NCBI RefSeq assembly: GCF_013155385.1
Contig: NZ_JABJUQ010000007.1
Coordinates: forward strand, 1,160,001 to 1,224,000
Length of the DNA stretch: 64,000 nucleotides
Source: Bacillus sp. WMMC1349
GTDB taxonomy: Bacteria; Bacillota; Bacilli; Bacillales; Bacillaceae
Direction of reading: 5' to 3'
Shown: in pieces, positions 42,551 through 50,446 of the stretch
Position numbering within the stretch: position 1 is the first letter of the stretch
How the letters are laid out: each line of letters starts with the position of its first letter
Notes under the pieces: generated by a model
Databases searched by the model: none
Seen by the model: only the letters and a program-made list of their open reading frames with translations
What the model was told of the DNA's origin: nothing
Made by a program: the position numbers and the translations under genes

Positions 42551-43096
42551 GTGAAAAAACTAATGATTTTTTTAATAGGTGCTATGTTGTTTCTGCCGAA
42601 CAGCTCAACGGCCATGAAAAACCAACAATCAACAGACTTAACTAAAAAACAAGTGATGGTCATGACGTTACAGGCTCGTGAACATTTTTGGAACACAATG
42701 ATGGGGCATAATCCTAAAATAAAACATTCCGCTTGTCAGACGGAAACTGTTGAATATAATCATCTATCATATATGTACATGTGCAGCGAATTTAGTACAA
42801 AAGAAAAAATCACAAAATACTTAGCTCCCATTTTTACAAAAAAAGCAATTAAAGAAGGGTTTAAGAAATACAAAATCATGTCTTACAAAGGAAAAATGAT
42901 CGTTCCTATTGGTGATGGGAGCAACCTTTTAGGTTGGGAAAAATCATCATTTAAACTCATATCTAAAAAAGAGAACATACGCACATACGAATTTACTGTT
43001 CCGTCTTTAGATGGATCAGGATCAGTCAAAAGAAAAATTATATTTGTCAAAGAAAATCATAAATGGAAAATGAATCAGCTCGATGCTGTGATGTAA
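42551..43096 (+). CDS. Secreted IseA-like DL-endopeptidase inhibitor
   Basis: A 181-residue exported protein, the same length as B. subtilis IseA (YoeB), which inhibits peptidoglycan DL-endopeptidases such as LytF and CwlO. A signal peptide is at residues 1-21 (LMIFLIGAMLFLPNSSTA). The mature part has the family-like features LTKKQVMVMTLQAREHFWN, STKEKITKYLAP and LLGWEKSSFKLI. The start is GTG after GAGGAGAG. It has its own terminator. Homology was judged by eye, so the call is moderate. Confidence 0.68.
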   Translation: MKKLMIFLIGAMLFLPNSSTAMKNQQSTDLTKKQVMVMTLQAREHFWNTMMGHNPKIKHSACQTETVEYNHLSYMYMCSEFSTKEKITKYLAPIFTKKAIKEGFKKYKIMSYKGKMIVPIGDGSNLLGWEKSSFKLISKKENIRTYEFTVPSLDGSGSVKRKIIFVKENHKWKMNQLDAVM

Positions 43097-43100
43097 AAGA

Positions 43101-43135
43101 AACAGCTAGTGTCAAAACAGACACTAGCTGTTTTT
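43101..43135 (+). terminator. Terminator of the IseA-like gene
   Basis: AACAGCTAGTGTC pairs perfectly with GACACTAGCTGTT, followed by TTTT, immediately after the stop codon. Confidence 0.92.
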
Positions 43136-43170
43136 GTGAGAATCCTGAAAGTCGTGTGGATGAATAAAAA

Positions 43171-43321
43171 TTGGGGAATTTGCTCGCTTTCCGCGGGCGA
43201 TCCGCGAGCCTCCTCAGAGCTCGTTCCTTGCTCCTCTTGGGTCTCGCCTGGCTCGCTGTTTCCGCAGGAGTCTCGCAATTCCCCCTGATTTATGTTGAAA
43301 AAGAACTTTTTAGACAGATCC
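43171..43321 (+). repeat. GC-rich dispersed repeat, copy B (longest)
   Basis: The longest copy of the repeat, ending a few bases before the cysI stop. Outer arms GGGGAATTTGC and GCAATTCCCC are complementary. The inside holds TCGCTTTCCGCGGGCG, CCGCGAGCCTCCTCAGAGC, GGGTCTCGCC and GTTTCCGCAGGAGTCTCG, and the tail is ACTTTTTAGACAG. The transcript would fold into a long hairpin. Confidence 0.88.
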
Positions 43322-43325
43322 TTAA

Positions 43326-45044
43326 TTACTGATGAAAGTTTGTACCATCCGTCGTTTCCTTAACAATGCCAGCGCGAATGACGAAATCACCGAAATGTTC
43401 ACCTTCCCTGCGTTCTTTCGCATAACGGGGAAGTATCTGCCGAAGTTCGCTTAAAATTTCTTCTTCACCAATGTTCTCGCGGTACATTTTGCTGAGCCGG
43501 CTCCCATCAAAAGCGGCACCAAGATACATATTGTATTTGCCGGGGGCTTTACCAATAAAACCGATTTCTGCAAGTGCGTGGCGGGCACAGCCGTTTGGGC
43601 ATCCGGTCATTCGAATCGTGATGTCTTCGTGATGAAGACCGTTTTCCTCAATGATTTCATCAACTTTGTCAATGAGAGAGGGTAAATAACGTTCTGCCTC
43701 AGCCATTGCCAAGCCGCATGTTGGCAGGGCGACACAAGCGATCGAGTTGCGGCGGAGCGCTGTATAAACATTTCCATCTGTTAAACTATATTTTTCAATA
43801 AGTTCGTTCATTAATGTCTTTTTTTCGCTTGACACATTGGCAATGATCAAATTTTGATTTGCGGTTAGGCGAAACTCACCTGTATGGATTTTGGCCATTT
43901 CACGCAAACCTGTCATCAAACTGTAGTCGTCTTGATCTTTGACACGGCCGCCTTCAACAAACAATGTTAAATGCCATTTTCCTTGGATGCCTTGAACCCA
44001 GCCGTAACGATCACCATTATGATCAAAATGATAAGGTTTTGCTTCAGCAAGGCTCCAACCGAGACGATTTTCAAGTTCCTTTTTGATCGATTCTAATCCA
44101 AGGCGGTCAACCGTGTATTTAAAGCGGGCATTTTTGCGAACGGAACGATTTCCGTAATCACGTTGAATTGTAATCGTTTTTTCTGCGACTTCATACAATT
44201 GTTCAGGCAGACAAAACCCGATGACTTTGGCAAGCTGCGGATATGTCGCTTTATCTCCGTGAGTCATTCCCATCCCACCGCCGATTGCAATATTAAAGCC
44301 TAGAAGTTTGTTATTTTCTACAATTGCGATAAACCCAAGATCTTGAGAAAATACGTCAATATCATTTGCTGGTGGAACAGCGATGCCAATTTTAAATTTT
44401 CGCGGTAAATAGAGTGGCCCATACATTGGCTCAATTTTAGCTGTCTCTGGTACACCGATCACTTTTTCTTCATCAAGCCAAATTTCATGATATGCACGGG
44501 TACGGGGCAGTAGCTGATCACTCAGTGTCTTTGCCCATTCATAGACTTCAGCGTGAATTTCTGACTGATCAGGATTTGAGGCACACATCACATTACGATT
44601 GACATCTCCGCAAGCGGCAATCGTGTCCAATAGAACAGTATTGATTTTTTGAATTGTGTTTTTCATGTTCCACTTTAAAATACCATGTATTTGAAATGTT
44701 TCTCTTGTTGTCAGTTTCAATGTACCATTTCCATATTGGCGGGCAAGCTCATCCATAACAAGCCATTGTTCAGGTGTTGCTACACCACCTGGCAGCCGCA
44801 CACGGAGCATAAACTGATAGGCTGGCTCCAATTTCTGCTTTTGGCGTTCATGACGGAGGTCTCGGTCATCTTGCAAATAGCTGCCATGATGTTTTAACAA
44901 GCGGTTGTCATCATCAGGAATTCCGGCACTGATTGAATCAAGCATGGCTTCCTTCAAATTACCGCGCAAATAATTGCTTTCTTGTTTTATTCGTTCAACA
45001 TCACTTGGCGAACCTTCGGGTGCTTTTAATGGTTGGCTTCGCAT
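43326..45044 (-). CDS. cysI: Sulphite reductase haemoprotein beta subunit CysI
   Basis: Reduces sulphite to sulphide with electrons from CysJ. The 572-residue product has the cysteine ligands of the [4Fe-4S]-sirohaem centre in [19 protein letters not shown] and [18 protein letters not shown], together with the N-terminal [14 protein letters not shown] siroheme-reductase repeat ([17 protein letters not shown]) and [11 protein letters not shown]. It is downstream of cysJ with a 20-base gap in the cysJI operon and ends beside a GC-rich repeat. Confidence 0.97.
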   Translation of the reverse strand: MRSQPLKAPEGSPSDVERIKQESNYLRGNLKEAMLDSISAGIPDDDNRLLKHHGSYLQDDRDLRHERQKQKLEPAYQFMLRVRLPGGVATPEQWLVMDELARQYGNGTLKLTTRETFQIHGILKWNMKNTIQKINTVLLDTIAACGDVNRNVMCASNPDQSEIHAEVYEWAKTLSDQLLPRTRAYHEIWLDEEKVIGVPETAKIEPMYGPLYLPRKFKIGIAVPPANDIDVFSQDLGFIAIVENNKLLGFNIAIGGGMGMTHGDKATYPQLAKVIGFCLPEQLYEVAEKTITIQRDYGNRSVRKNARFKYTVDRLGLESIKKELENRLGWSLAEAKPYHFDHNGDRYGWVQGIQGKWHLTLFVEGGRVKDQDDYSLMTGLREMAKIHTGEFRLTANQNLIIANVSSEKKTLMNELIEKYSLTDGNVYTALRRNSIACVALPTCGLAMAEAERYLPSLIDKVDEIIEENGLHHEDITIRMTGCPNGCARHALAEIGFIGKAPGKYNMYLGAAFDGSRLSKMYRENIGEEEILSELRQILPRYAKERREGEHFGDFVIRAGIVKETTDGTNFHQ

Positions 45045-45064
45045 CGCTAAAAACCCCTTTCATG

Positions 45065-46831
45065 TTAATATACATCACGCTGATAACGTTTTTGCTGTCT
45101 CAACTCCGTTAAATAGGCCTCCGCTTTTTCGAAGCTCATGTTGCCTTCTTTTTGAAGAATGTCTAACAAAGTGTGGTGAACATCTTTCGCCATTTTTTTC
45201 TTATCCCCGCAAATGTAGAATACCGCTCCATCTTCAAGCCACTCAAACAGTTCTTTGCTGTGTTCCAGCATACGATGCTGTACATAGACTTTTTCTGTCG
45301 AATCCCGTGAGAAAGCAACATCCATCTTCGTCAATACTCCTGTTTTCAGCCATTGTTGCCATTCCGTTTGATAAAGAAAATCTGTCACAAAGTGCTGATC
45401 ACCGAAAAACATCCATGACTTTCCTGTTGCTCCTGTTTCTTCACGTTCTTGCATAAACGAACGAAACGGAGCGACACCTGTACCAGGACCAACCATAATA
45501 ATAGGGGTATCAGAGTTTTCAGGAAGCTTAAAGTTTTGGTTGGCTTGGATATAAACCGGAAGTGTATCACCAGGTTGAATACGTTCGGAACATAAGGTTG
45601 AGCAGACACCTTTTCGTTTGCGACCGTGTGCTTCGTAACGGACAGTGCCGATTGTGATATGAACTTCATCTGGATTAGCCAAAAAACTGCTGGCAATTGA
45701 ATAAAGACGTGCTGGCATTTTCCGAAGTATAGAGACAAATTGTTGTGCTGATGTATTGAAAGGTCCAAAATCCCGAACGAAATCTAGCAAATCGCGGCCT
45801 TCGAGATACGCTTTGGTTTTTGTCTCATTCTCTGTCAATGAAGGTTGATTGGACCATTCAGCAGCTTTTTGAATCAATTTCTTTGTCAGAACAGTGATTT
45901 CAAAATAAGAAGTCAGCGCTTCTTTTAATGGCATGCTTTCACCCTGTTTATTAACGGTTACTGCTTCTTTTGGATCCCATTTCAGTTCCTTTAAAAGCAT
46001 GTCAACGAGTACGGGGTCATTTTCTGGGTAAATCCCAAGTACATCACCAGGTTTATATGTTAGACCTGAACCCTCAAGTGATAATTCTAGATGGCGTGTT
46101 TCTTTGTTTGATCCACGACCATTTAAATTTAAATTTTCCAGTACTTCAGCTCGAAATGGTTTTTTTCTTGAATAAATCGCTTCTGCTGCTTTAGGAGCTT
46201 TCACCGTGGATAATGTAGAATTGGTGTTTTCGCCTTGATTCAATTTGCCTAAAACACCTTCAATCCATTTGCCTGCTGGTTCATCATAGTCCAGGTCACA
46301 GTCAGCGCGCGGATAAAGTCTTGCACCACCCAGTTCTTTTAGCCGCTGATCAAAGTCTTTACCTGTTTGGCAAAAAAACTGATATGAACGATCTCCAAGT
46401 GCCAAAACGGAAAAGTAGAGATCATCTAACTTGGGAGCACGTTTACTATGAAGATATTCGTAAAATGACAATGCATTATCAGGGGGCTCACCCTCCCCAT
46501 GGGTACTGACAACAATGAGCAGATGTTTTAATTGTTTTAATTGTTTCGGCTTAAAATCGTTCATCGCTGAAACGGTTACTTGGAAGCCGCCTTCTCTTAA
46601 TTTTTTACCTGCATGGTTGGCAAGGCTCTCTGCATTTCCCGTCTGTGATCCATATAAAATCGTTACGTCTTTAGAAACATTTTGACCTGTTTCATTAGGC
46701 AGTGTTTCAAGAGGAGCCGCCAAATACCCGCTCAACCAAATTTTTTGAGACGGTGTTAAGGTGGGAAGAAGGCGATTAAGAAGTTCTGTCTGTTCCTGAT
46801 TAAACGGACTGTTCATCACTTGAAACGGCAA
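45065..46831 (-). CDS. cysJ: Sulphite reductase flavoprotein alpha subunit CysJ
   Basis: NADPH-dependent electron donor to CysI. The 588-residue product has an N-terminal FMN-binding flavodoxin domain (about 52-195; LYGSQTGNAESLA), then the FAD domain (about 215-430; ARLYSIASS) and the NADPH domain (IMVGPGTGVAPFRSFMQER, ICGDKKKMAKDV). It is first in the operon. It is divergent from a CysL-like regulator gene with paired inverted repeats in the gap. Confidence 0.97.
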   Translation of the reverse strand: MPFQVMNSPFNQEQTELLNRLLPTLTPSQKIWLSGYLAAPLETLPNETGQNVSKDVTILYGSQTGNAESLANHAGKKLREGGFQVTVSAMNDFKPKQLKQLKHLLIVVSTHGEGEPPDNALSFYEYLHSKRAPKLDDLYFSVLALGDRSYQFFCQTGKDFDQRLKELGGARLYPRADCDLDYDEPAGKWIEGVLGKLNQGENTNSTLSTVKAPKAAEAIYSRKKPFRAEVLENLNLNGRGSNKETRHLELSLEGSGLTYKPGDVLGIYPENDPVLVDMLLKELKWDPKEAVTVNKQGESMPLKEALTSYFEITVLTKKLIQKAAEWSNQPSLTENETKTKAYLEGRDLLDFVRDFGPFNTSAQQFVSILRKMPARLYSIASSFLANPDEVHITIGTVRYEAHGRKRKGVCSTLCSERIQPGDTLPVYIQANQNFKLPENSDTPIIMVGPGTGVAPFRSFMQEREETGATGKSWMFFGDQHFVTDFLYQTEWQQWLKTGVLTKMDVAFSRDSTEKVYVQHRMLEHSKELFEWLEDGAVFYICGDKKKMAKDVHHTLLDILQKEGNMSFEKAEAYLTELRQQKRYQRDVY

Positions 46832-46860
46832 TAAAATTCACCTCACAATAATATAAATGC

Positions 46861-46936
46861 ACTATTCCGATAAAAAAAATAAGGTTTATTGGCAAAAAAC
46901 CGCTGAACTTTCTCCTTAAAAGTTTACCGGAATAGT
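46861..46936. promoter_or_regulatory. Paired inverted repeats between cysJ and cysL
   Basis: ACTATTCCGATAAA (46861-46874) and TTTACCGGAATAGT (46923-46936) form a 14-base inverted pair with one mismatch, 48 bp apart. They lie in the divergent cysJ/cysL promoter region and are good candidates for CysL binding. Confidence 0.6.
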
Positions 46937-47004
46937 AGACATTAGTAAAATATATATTCATTATTAGAGCTATGAAGATTATTAATAATAAGAGGTGAAC
47001 TCAT

Positions 47005-47883
47005 TTGTATTATGATGCCTTAAAAACATTTGTTACTCTTGCAGAAGTGAAAAACTTTACAAAAACAGCTGAACTTCTCCTTGTGTCACAGCCAAGTGTG
47101 AGTATTCATATTAAAAATTTAGAGAAAGAATTACAAACGATATTATTTGAACGCTCACCGAAAAACTTAAAAATTACCCCGACAGGTGAGATTTTATATG
47201 ACCGTGCCAAACAGATGATCTCCATATATGAACAAACAAAACAAGATATACTGGATCATCACAATATGGTAAAGGGTGAACTGAAAATTGGTGCAAGCTT
47301 TACAATCGGTGAGTACATCTTGCCGGCATTATTATTTAATCTTCAAAAGGAATATCCCGAACTTGAACTGCAAATCGTCATTGGAAACACAGAAGAAATA
47401 GTTGAATTGGTCCGTCTGTATGAGGTGGATATTGGTTTAATTGAGGGACAGACAAATGACAAAGAACTTTCTGTTCATCCTTTTATGCAAGATGAACTAT
47501 TTATCACTGCATCAAGCAGTCACGTATTGTCCAATAAAAAAGAAGTGACAATTGATGATCTCCACAATCAGACATGGGTGACAAGGGAGCTCGGTTCAGG
47601 CACTCGAGAGTACCTTGACCATGTCATTCGTTCCAATGGTTTAAAAGTAAAATCATTTTTAACAATTAGCAGTAACCAAGCAATTAAAGAAACCCTCATG
47701 ACGGGGATCGGTCTTTCTTTGCTGTCAGGCAGTGTAATTGCACGAGATATACAGCATGGAACACTTTCAATCATCAAACTGAAAAACCAATCTTTTCACA
47801 GAACATTTTCTTATATTTATTCACCTATTATGGGAGAGAAGAAAAATGTCCATATATTTATTCATGCATTGACTACATGTTGA
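47005..47883 (+). CDS. cysL: LysR-family activator CysL
   Basis: A 292-residue LysR-type regulator. The B. subtilis homologue CysL (YwfK) activates cysJI. HTH: KNFTKTAELLLVSQPSVSIHIKNLE. Effector domain: LKIGASFTIGEYILPALLF and VRLYEVDIGLIEGQ. It starts with TTG after AGAGGTGA. In B. subtilis cysL is not next to cysJI, so this divergent arrangement supports the functional link directly. It is distinct from, but related to, the LysR at 37.9 kb. Confidence 0.88.
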   Translation: MYYDALKTFVTLAEVKNFTKTAELLLVSQPSVSIHIKNLEKELQTILFERSPKNLKITPTGEILYDRAKQMISIYEQTKQDILDHHNMVKGELKIGASFTIGEYILPALLFNLQKEYPELELQIVIGNTEEIVELVRLYEVDIGLIEGQTNDKELSVHPFMQDELFITASSSHVLSNKKEVTIDDLHNQTWVTRELGSGTREYLDHVIRSNGLKVKSFLTISSNQAIKETLMTGIGLSLLSGSVIARDIQHGTLSIIKLKNQSFHRTFSYIYSPIMGEKKNVHIFIHALTTC

Positions 47884-47984
47884 ATTTCATTTTTTGGATA
47901 TTTTATGAATGATTAACTCTGAGCGTTGACTACTCAAATCAGATGGAATATCCTGGGGTTATCATGGAAGAAAGGAATGATGAT

Positions 47985-48326
47985 ATGAAAAGATTAGTTA
48001 AAAGTTTAGTCGTTTCATTTGTATTTGCTGGTTTTTTTGCACTTCCATGCAATTCTTTACATGTACAAGCAAAAGCATTATCTCCATCAGCACATGTTTC
48101 CAAAACTGGTTTTTCTCCACAAGCAATTGTGATCAACAGACCGATGACAGTTGGACAAGAAGATCAATATGTCGGAATTACTAATGTATCATATAGTGGC
48201 AGTTCCATTACAGTCAGAATTGCAGGAAATAGAGTTTATGTAAAAGCCATTCGCCGTGGAAAAGCAGTGTTTTCCTATCGAAATACGTTAGGAGAACTCG
48301 TGATCAATAATATTACTGTTCGGTAA
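47985..48326 (+). CDS. Secreted small protein, unknown
   Basis: A 113-residue exported protein. The start at 47985 follows AAAGGAATG. An in-frame ATG at 47943 adds 14 hydrophilic residues without a ribosome site. The signal peptide is about 1-30 (SLVVSFVFAGFFALPC...VQAKA). The mature part ends in a beta-rich segment (VGITNVSYSGSSITVRIAGN, VYVKAIRRGKAVFSYRN) that looks like a small Ig-like or BIG-type fold. Not recognised. Confidence 0.75.
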   Translation: MKRLVKSLVVSFVFAGFFALPCNSLHVQAKALSPSAHVSKTGFSPQAIVINRPMTVGQEDQYVGITNVSYSGSSITVRIAGNRVYVKAIRRGKAVFSYRNTLGELVINNITVR

Positions 48327-48449
48327 AAGTTATCAGTACCTTCAAGTGAGAATCTGTTAAGTAATCGTTTCGTCAGCTGTTTTCATGATTGATTTTTTCA
48401 GTACGTGTATAGAAATTTAGACAAACATTTAATAGAAGACAAATGTTTT

Positions 48450-48518
48450 AAAGAGCTGTTCGAGTCTTTTCTTGGGGAACCATCAGCTGTAGGTTCTTTA
48501 AAAGGATAGCTCTTTTTT
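48450..48518 (+). terminator. Long compound terminator hairpin
   Basis: AAAGAGCT (48450-48457) pairs with AGCTCTTT. Inside it TCTTTT pairs with AAAAGGA and GAACC with GGTTC. A run of T follows. The size, near 70 nt, is unusual for a simple terminator. Confidence 0.65.
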
Positions 48519-49199
48519 GGTATGTAAAGAGATGATTCACTTCTTCTTCTCAATAAAAATCAGAAATAATAAACAAACCACATGATCAAAGGAAATAGAA
48601 TGACATAGTGGTTAATGCCTTGTGGAAGATACAATAATAAGAATAAGTGTTGGAACTGCTAATATAAAGTATTTTTTTCTGTGCTATTTCATCTCTATAT
48701 ATATGAATACGAACCAAACTTGTGGCTGTCTAAAATCAACATGGATCAGCGGGAATTGCAGATTCCTGCGGGAACAGCAGACCAGAATCGAACTCCAAGA
48801 AGGCTGCTTGCAGATCACCGCGAAAAGCGAGCAAATTCTCCGTTTTTATATAGCTTTTGCCTTTAAAACTGTCATGATTCGGCTTCAAAAAATTTCTCAA
48901 AGTCTATCATCTGTGAAAACATAAACTAGTAAATATTTTGGTTTCTAGCGTATTATTATCTACTAAATCAGATATTTATGTTATATGCTAGTTTTATAGA
49001 ATAATCATAAAAAAACGATAAACCCTAAGTGTATCAGCATTTAACGTGAATGGAGAGGTCTAAAAAGCTTATTTTCAAAAGACTTAAGTAACCAAATTGT
49101 AACTCAATTTATATCATTCTGTTATGAGAATGATATTTTTCTATGATACGATTGTCCCTGTTAGTTTCTTAAAGAACTAACAAAGGGAGGATTTAACTT
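48519..49199. other. Long gene-free stretch before the LysM gene
   Basis: It holds the degenerate third copy of the GC-rich repeat (48724-48842, minus strand) and AT-rich sequence. The open frames through the repeat are not supported as genes. TGTAAC-N5-TTATAT near 49097 weakly resembles a WalR box, which would fit a cell-wall gene. Confidence 0.5.
48724..48842 (-). repeat. GC-rich dispersed repeat, copy C (degenerate, inverted)
   Basis: Read on the minus strand it gives GAGAATTTGCTCGCTTTTCG, CTGCTGTTCCCGCAGGAATC, TGCAATTCCCGCTGAT and TTTTAGACAG. These align in order with copy B but with point changes and a missing GGGTCTCGCC part. Confidence 0.82.
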
Positions 49200-49913
49200 A
49201 TGAAAAAAACAATCATGTCCTTGATCGCAGCTTTCGCTCTCTCAGCAACTGCATTTGGAGTAGAAGCCTCAGCCAAAGAAATCAAAGTGGAGAATGGTGA
49301 TACGCTCTGGGGGATCTCTCAACAGTATGGGATGAACCTTAAGGACTTAAAAAAATGGAATCAACTTTCATCAGACATAATTTTGCCTGGGCAAAAGCTG
49401 AACATTTCTTTGCCAAAAGAAGAATCTAATCAAGACACGTACACTGTCAAATCAGGGGATACATTAGCAAAAATAGCTAAAAAGTTTACTGTGGATGTCC
49501 AAGATCTTAAAAAGTGGAACAATATAACGTCAGATCTTATCATCACAGGTAAAAAGATAACTGTCCATCAAAAGAGTTCAAATCATAAACAATTGAATAC
49601 ACAAACGAACACGCAAAGAACGACAAAAGAAATCACGGTGACGGCGACTGCCTATTCAGCAAATGACGGCGGTATTTCGGGAATTACGAAAACAGGTATT
49701 GACCTTAATCGTAATCAACATGCAAAAGTAATTGCGGTTGATCCAAGTGTTATTCCGCTTGGTTCCAAAGTGTATGTAGAAGGTTATGGTAAGGCGATCG
49801 CTGGAGATACGGGAAGTGCCATTCGTGGAAATAAAATAGATGTGTTTATTGCAAATAAAGGAGATGCCTTAAATTGGGGTGTGAAAACTGTAAAGGTTAA
49901 ATTATTAGATTAA
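49200..49913 (+). CDS. LysM-3D cell-wall protein (YocH-like)
   Basis: A 237-residue secreted protein: signal peptide about 1-26 (ending VEASA), LysM repeat 1 (about 27-70; VENGDTLWGISQQYG), LysM repeat 2 (about 79-122; VKSGDTLAKIAKKF), a Ser/Thr/Asn linker, and a C-terminal 3D domain (about 148-237) with VTATAYSAN, the conserved aspartates in AVDPSVIPLGS, and AGDTGSAIRGNKIDVF. 3D domains resemble MltA-type lytic enzymes. Similar to YocH/YabE-type WalR targets. It has an AAAGGGAGG ribosome site and its own terminator. Confidence 0.9.
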   Translation: MKKTIMSLIAAFALSATAFGVEASAKEIKVENGDTLWGISQQYGMNLKDLKKWNQLSSDIILPGQKLNISLPKEESNQDTYTVKSGDTLAKIAKKFTVDVQDLKKWNNITSDLIITGKKITVHQKSSNHKQLNTQTNTQRTTKEITVTATAYSANDGGISGITKTGIDLNRNQHAKVIAVDPSVIPLGSKVYVEGYGKAIAGDTGSAIRGNKIDVFIANKGDALNWGVKTVKVKLLD

Positions 49914-49920
49914 CAAAAAA

Positions 49921-49959
49921 ACGCAGGGGCAGTATATGAATGTGACCCCTGCGTTTTTT
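49921..49959 (+). terminator. Terminator of the LysM-3D gene
   Basis: ACGCAGGGG pairs with CCCCTGCGT, followed by TTTTT. The A run on the other side may also serve the convergent small gene. Confidence 0.92.
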
Positions 49960-49963
49960 GTTT

Positions 49964-50095
49964 TCAATGTTTCTTTTTCCGCTTGTTCAGTGCCTGAATC
50001 ATTTTTTCACTTCTTTCTTTTAGCATCGTCGTATAAACAGATAGGCCAAATCGGCCGAATTCAACGTGTTTTACATGTTTTTTTAGTTTTTTCAC
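49964..50095 (-). CDS. Small basic protein downstream of spoIISAB, possible SpoIISC
   Basis: A 43-codon frame starting with GTG after AAGGTGATGCT. The product begins VKKLKKHVKHVEFGRFGLSV and is very basic with a KRKKKH tail. It lies on the same strand downstream of spoIISB but beyond a terminator-type repeat. B. subtilis has a third spoIIS gene, spoIISC, of about 45 codons. Size and position fit, but I cannot confirm homology. Confidence 0.55.
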   Translation of the reverse strand: MKKLKKHVKHVEFGRFGLSVYTTMLKERSEKMIQALNKRKKKH

Positions 50096-50201
50096 AGCAT
50101 CACCTTACCAGTTGACATTCATCACAATATCATATGTATAAATTGAAAAAATGGAATAAAGAGATGTTAGAAAGAAACAGAATTGTTAAAAATTATCATT
50201 C

Positions 50202-50285
50202 GAAATTGCTGATATAACAGAGTTTGTTAAACGTGAAAAGGGCGTCCAATAGTCAAAAAAATGACTGATTGGACAGCCCCTTCAT
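50202..50285. repeat. Terminator repeat, copy 2 (spoIISB 3' end)
   Basis: About 85 bp nearly matching 11435-11520, with ATTGCTGATATAACAG, TTTGTTAAACGTG and the hairpin GGGCGTCCAATAGTC (50240-50254) with GACTGATTGGACAGCCC (50263-50279). On the minus strand it directly follows the spoIISB stop and ends in GCCCTTTTC, so it is probably the spoIISAB terminator. Confidence 0.82.
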
Positions 50286-50446
50286 GCTTTTTTTCGTTTA
50301 AATTCACCAATTAACTGTTCATTTTGTTTGAAAATCCGTTTAGTGTGGGGACTGACTTGATAGGTTGCAAAGTTGGAATTCGCTTGTTTTATAAACTGTC
50401 CGCGCTTCTTTGTAATGGTGTACTTTTTCTGAAAAGCTGGTTCCAT
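50282..50446 (-). CDS. spoIISB: Antitoxin SpoIISB
   Basis: A 54-residue, strongly basic protein that neutralises SpoIISA. The C-terminal half YQVSPHTKRIFKQNEQLIGE and the end EFKRKKA match the known SpoIISB pattern (56 residues in B. subtilis). The N-terminus MEPAFQKKY is also similar. The start follows GAGGAGGAC, and its ATG overlaps the spoIISA stop by one base, which couples antitoxin to toxin translation. Confidence 0.93.
   Translation of the reverse strand: MEPAFQKKYTITKKRGQFIKQANSNFATYQVSPHTKRIFKQNEQLIGEFKRKKA

Noticed and set aside
43075-43278. 67-codon minus-strand frame with many Glu, Ser and Gly
   Set aside because: It is the antisense of repeat copy B and of the terminator hairpin. 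There is no start signal.
40031-43321. CRISPR-like or insertion-sequence interpretation of the GC-rich repeats
   Set aside because: Only three copies, kilobases apart and in mixed orientation, with no spacers, cas genes or transposase. They fit a dispersed intergenic repeat better.
48622-48924. 100-codon open frame on the plus strand
   Set aside because: It runs through the degenerate inverted copy of the GC-rich repeat, has no ribosome site, and its amino acids reflect the repeat in antisense.
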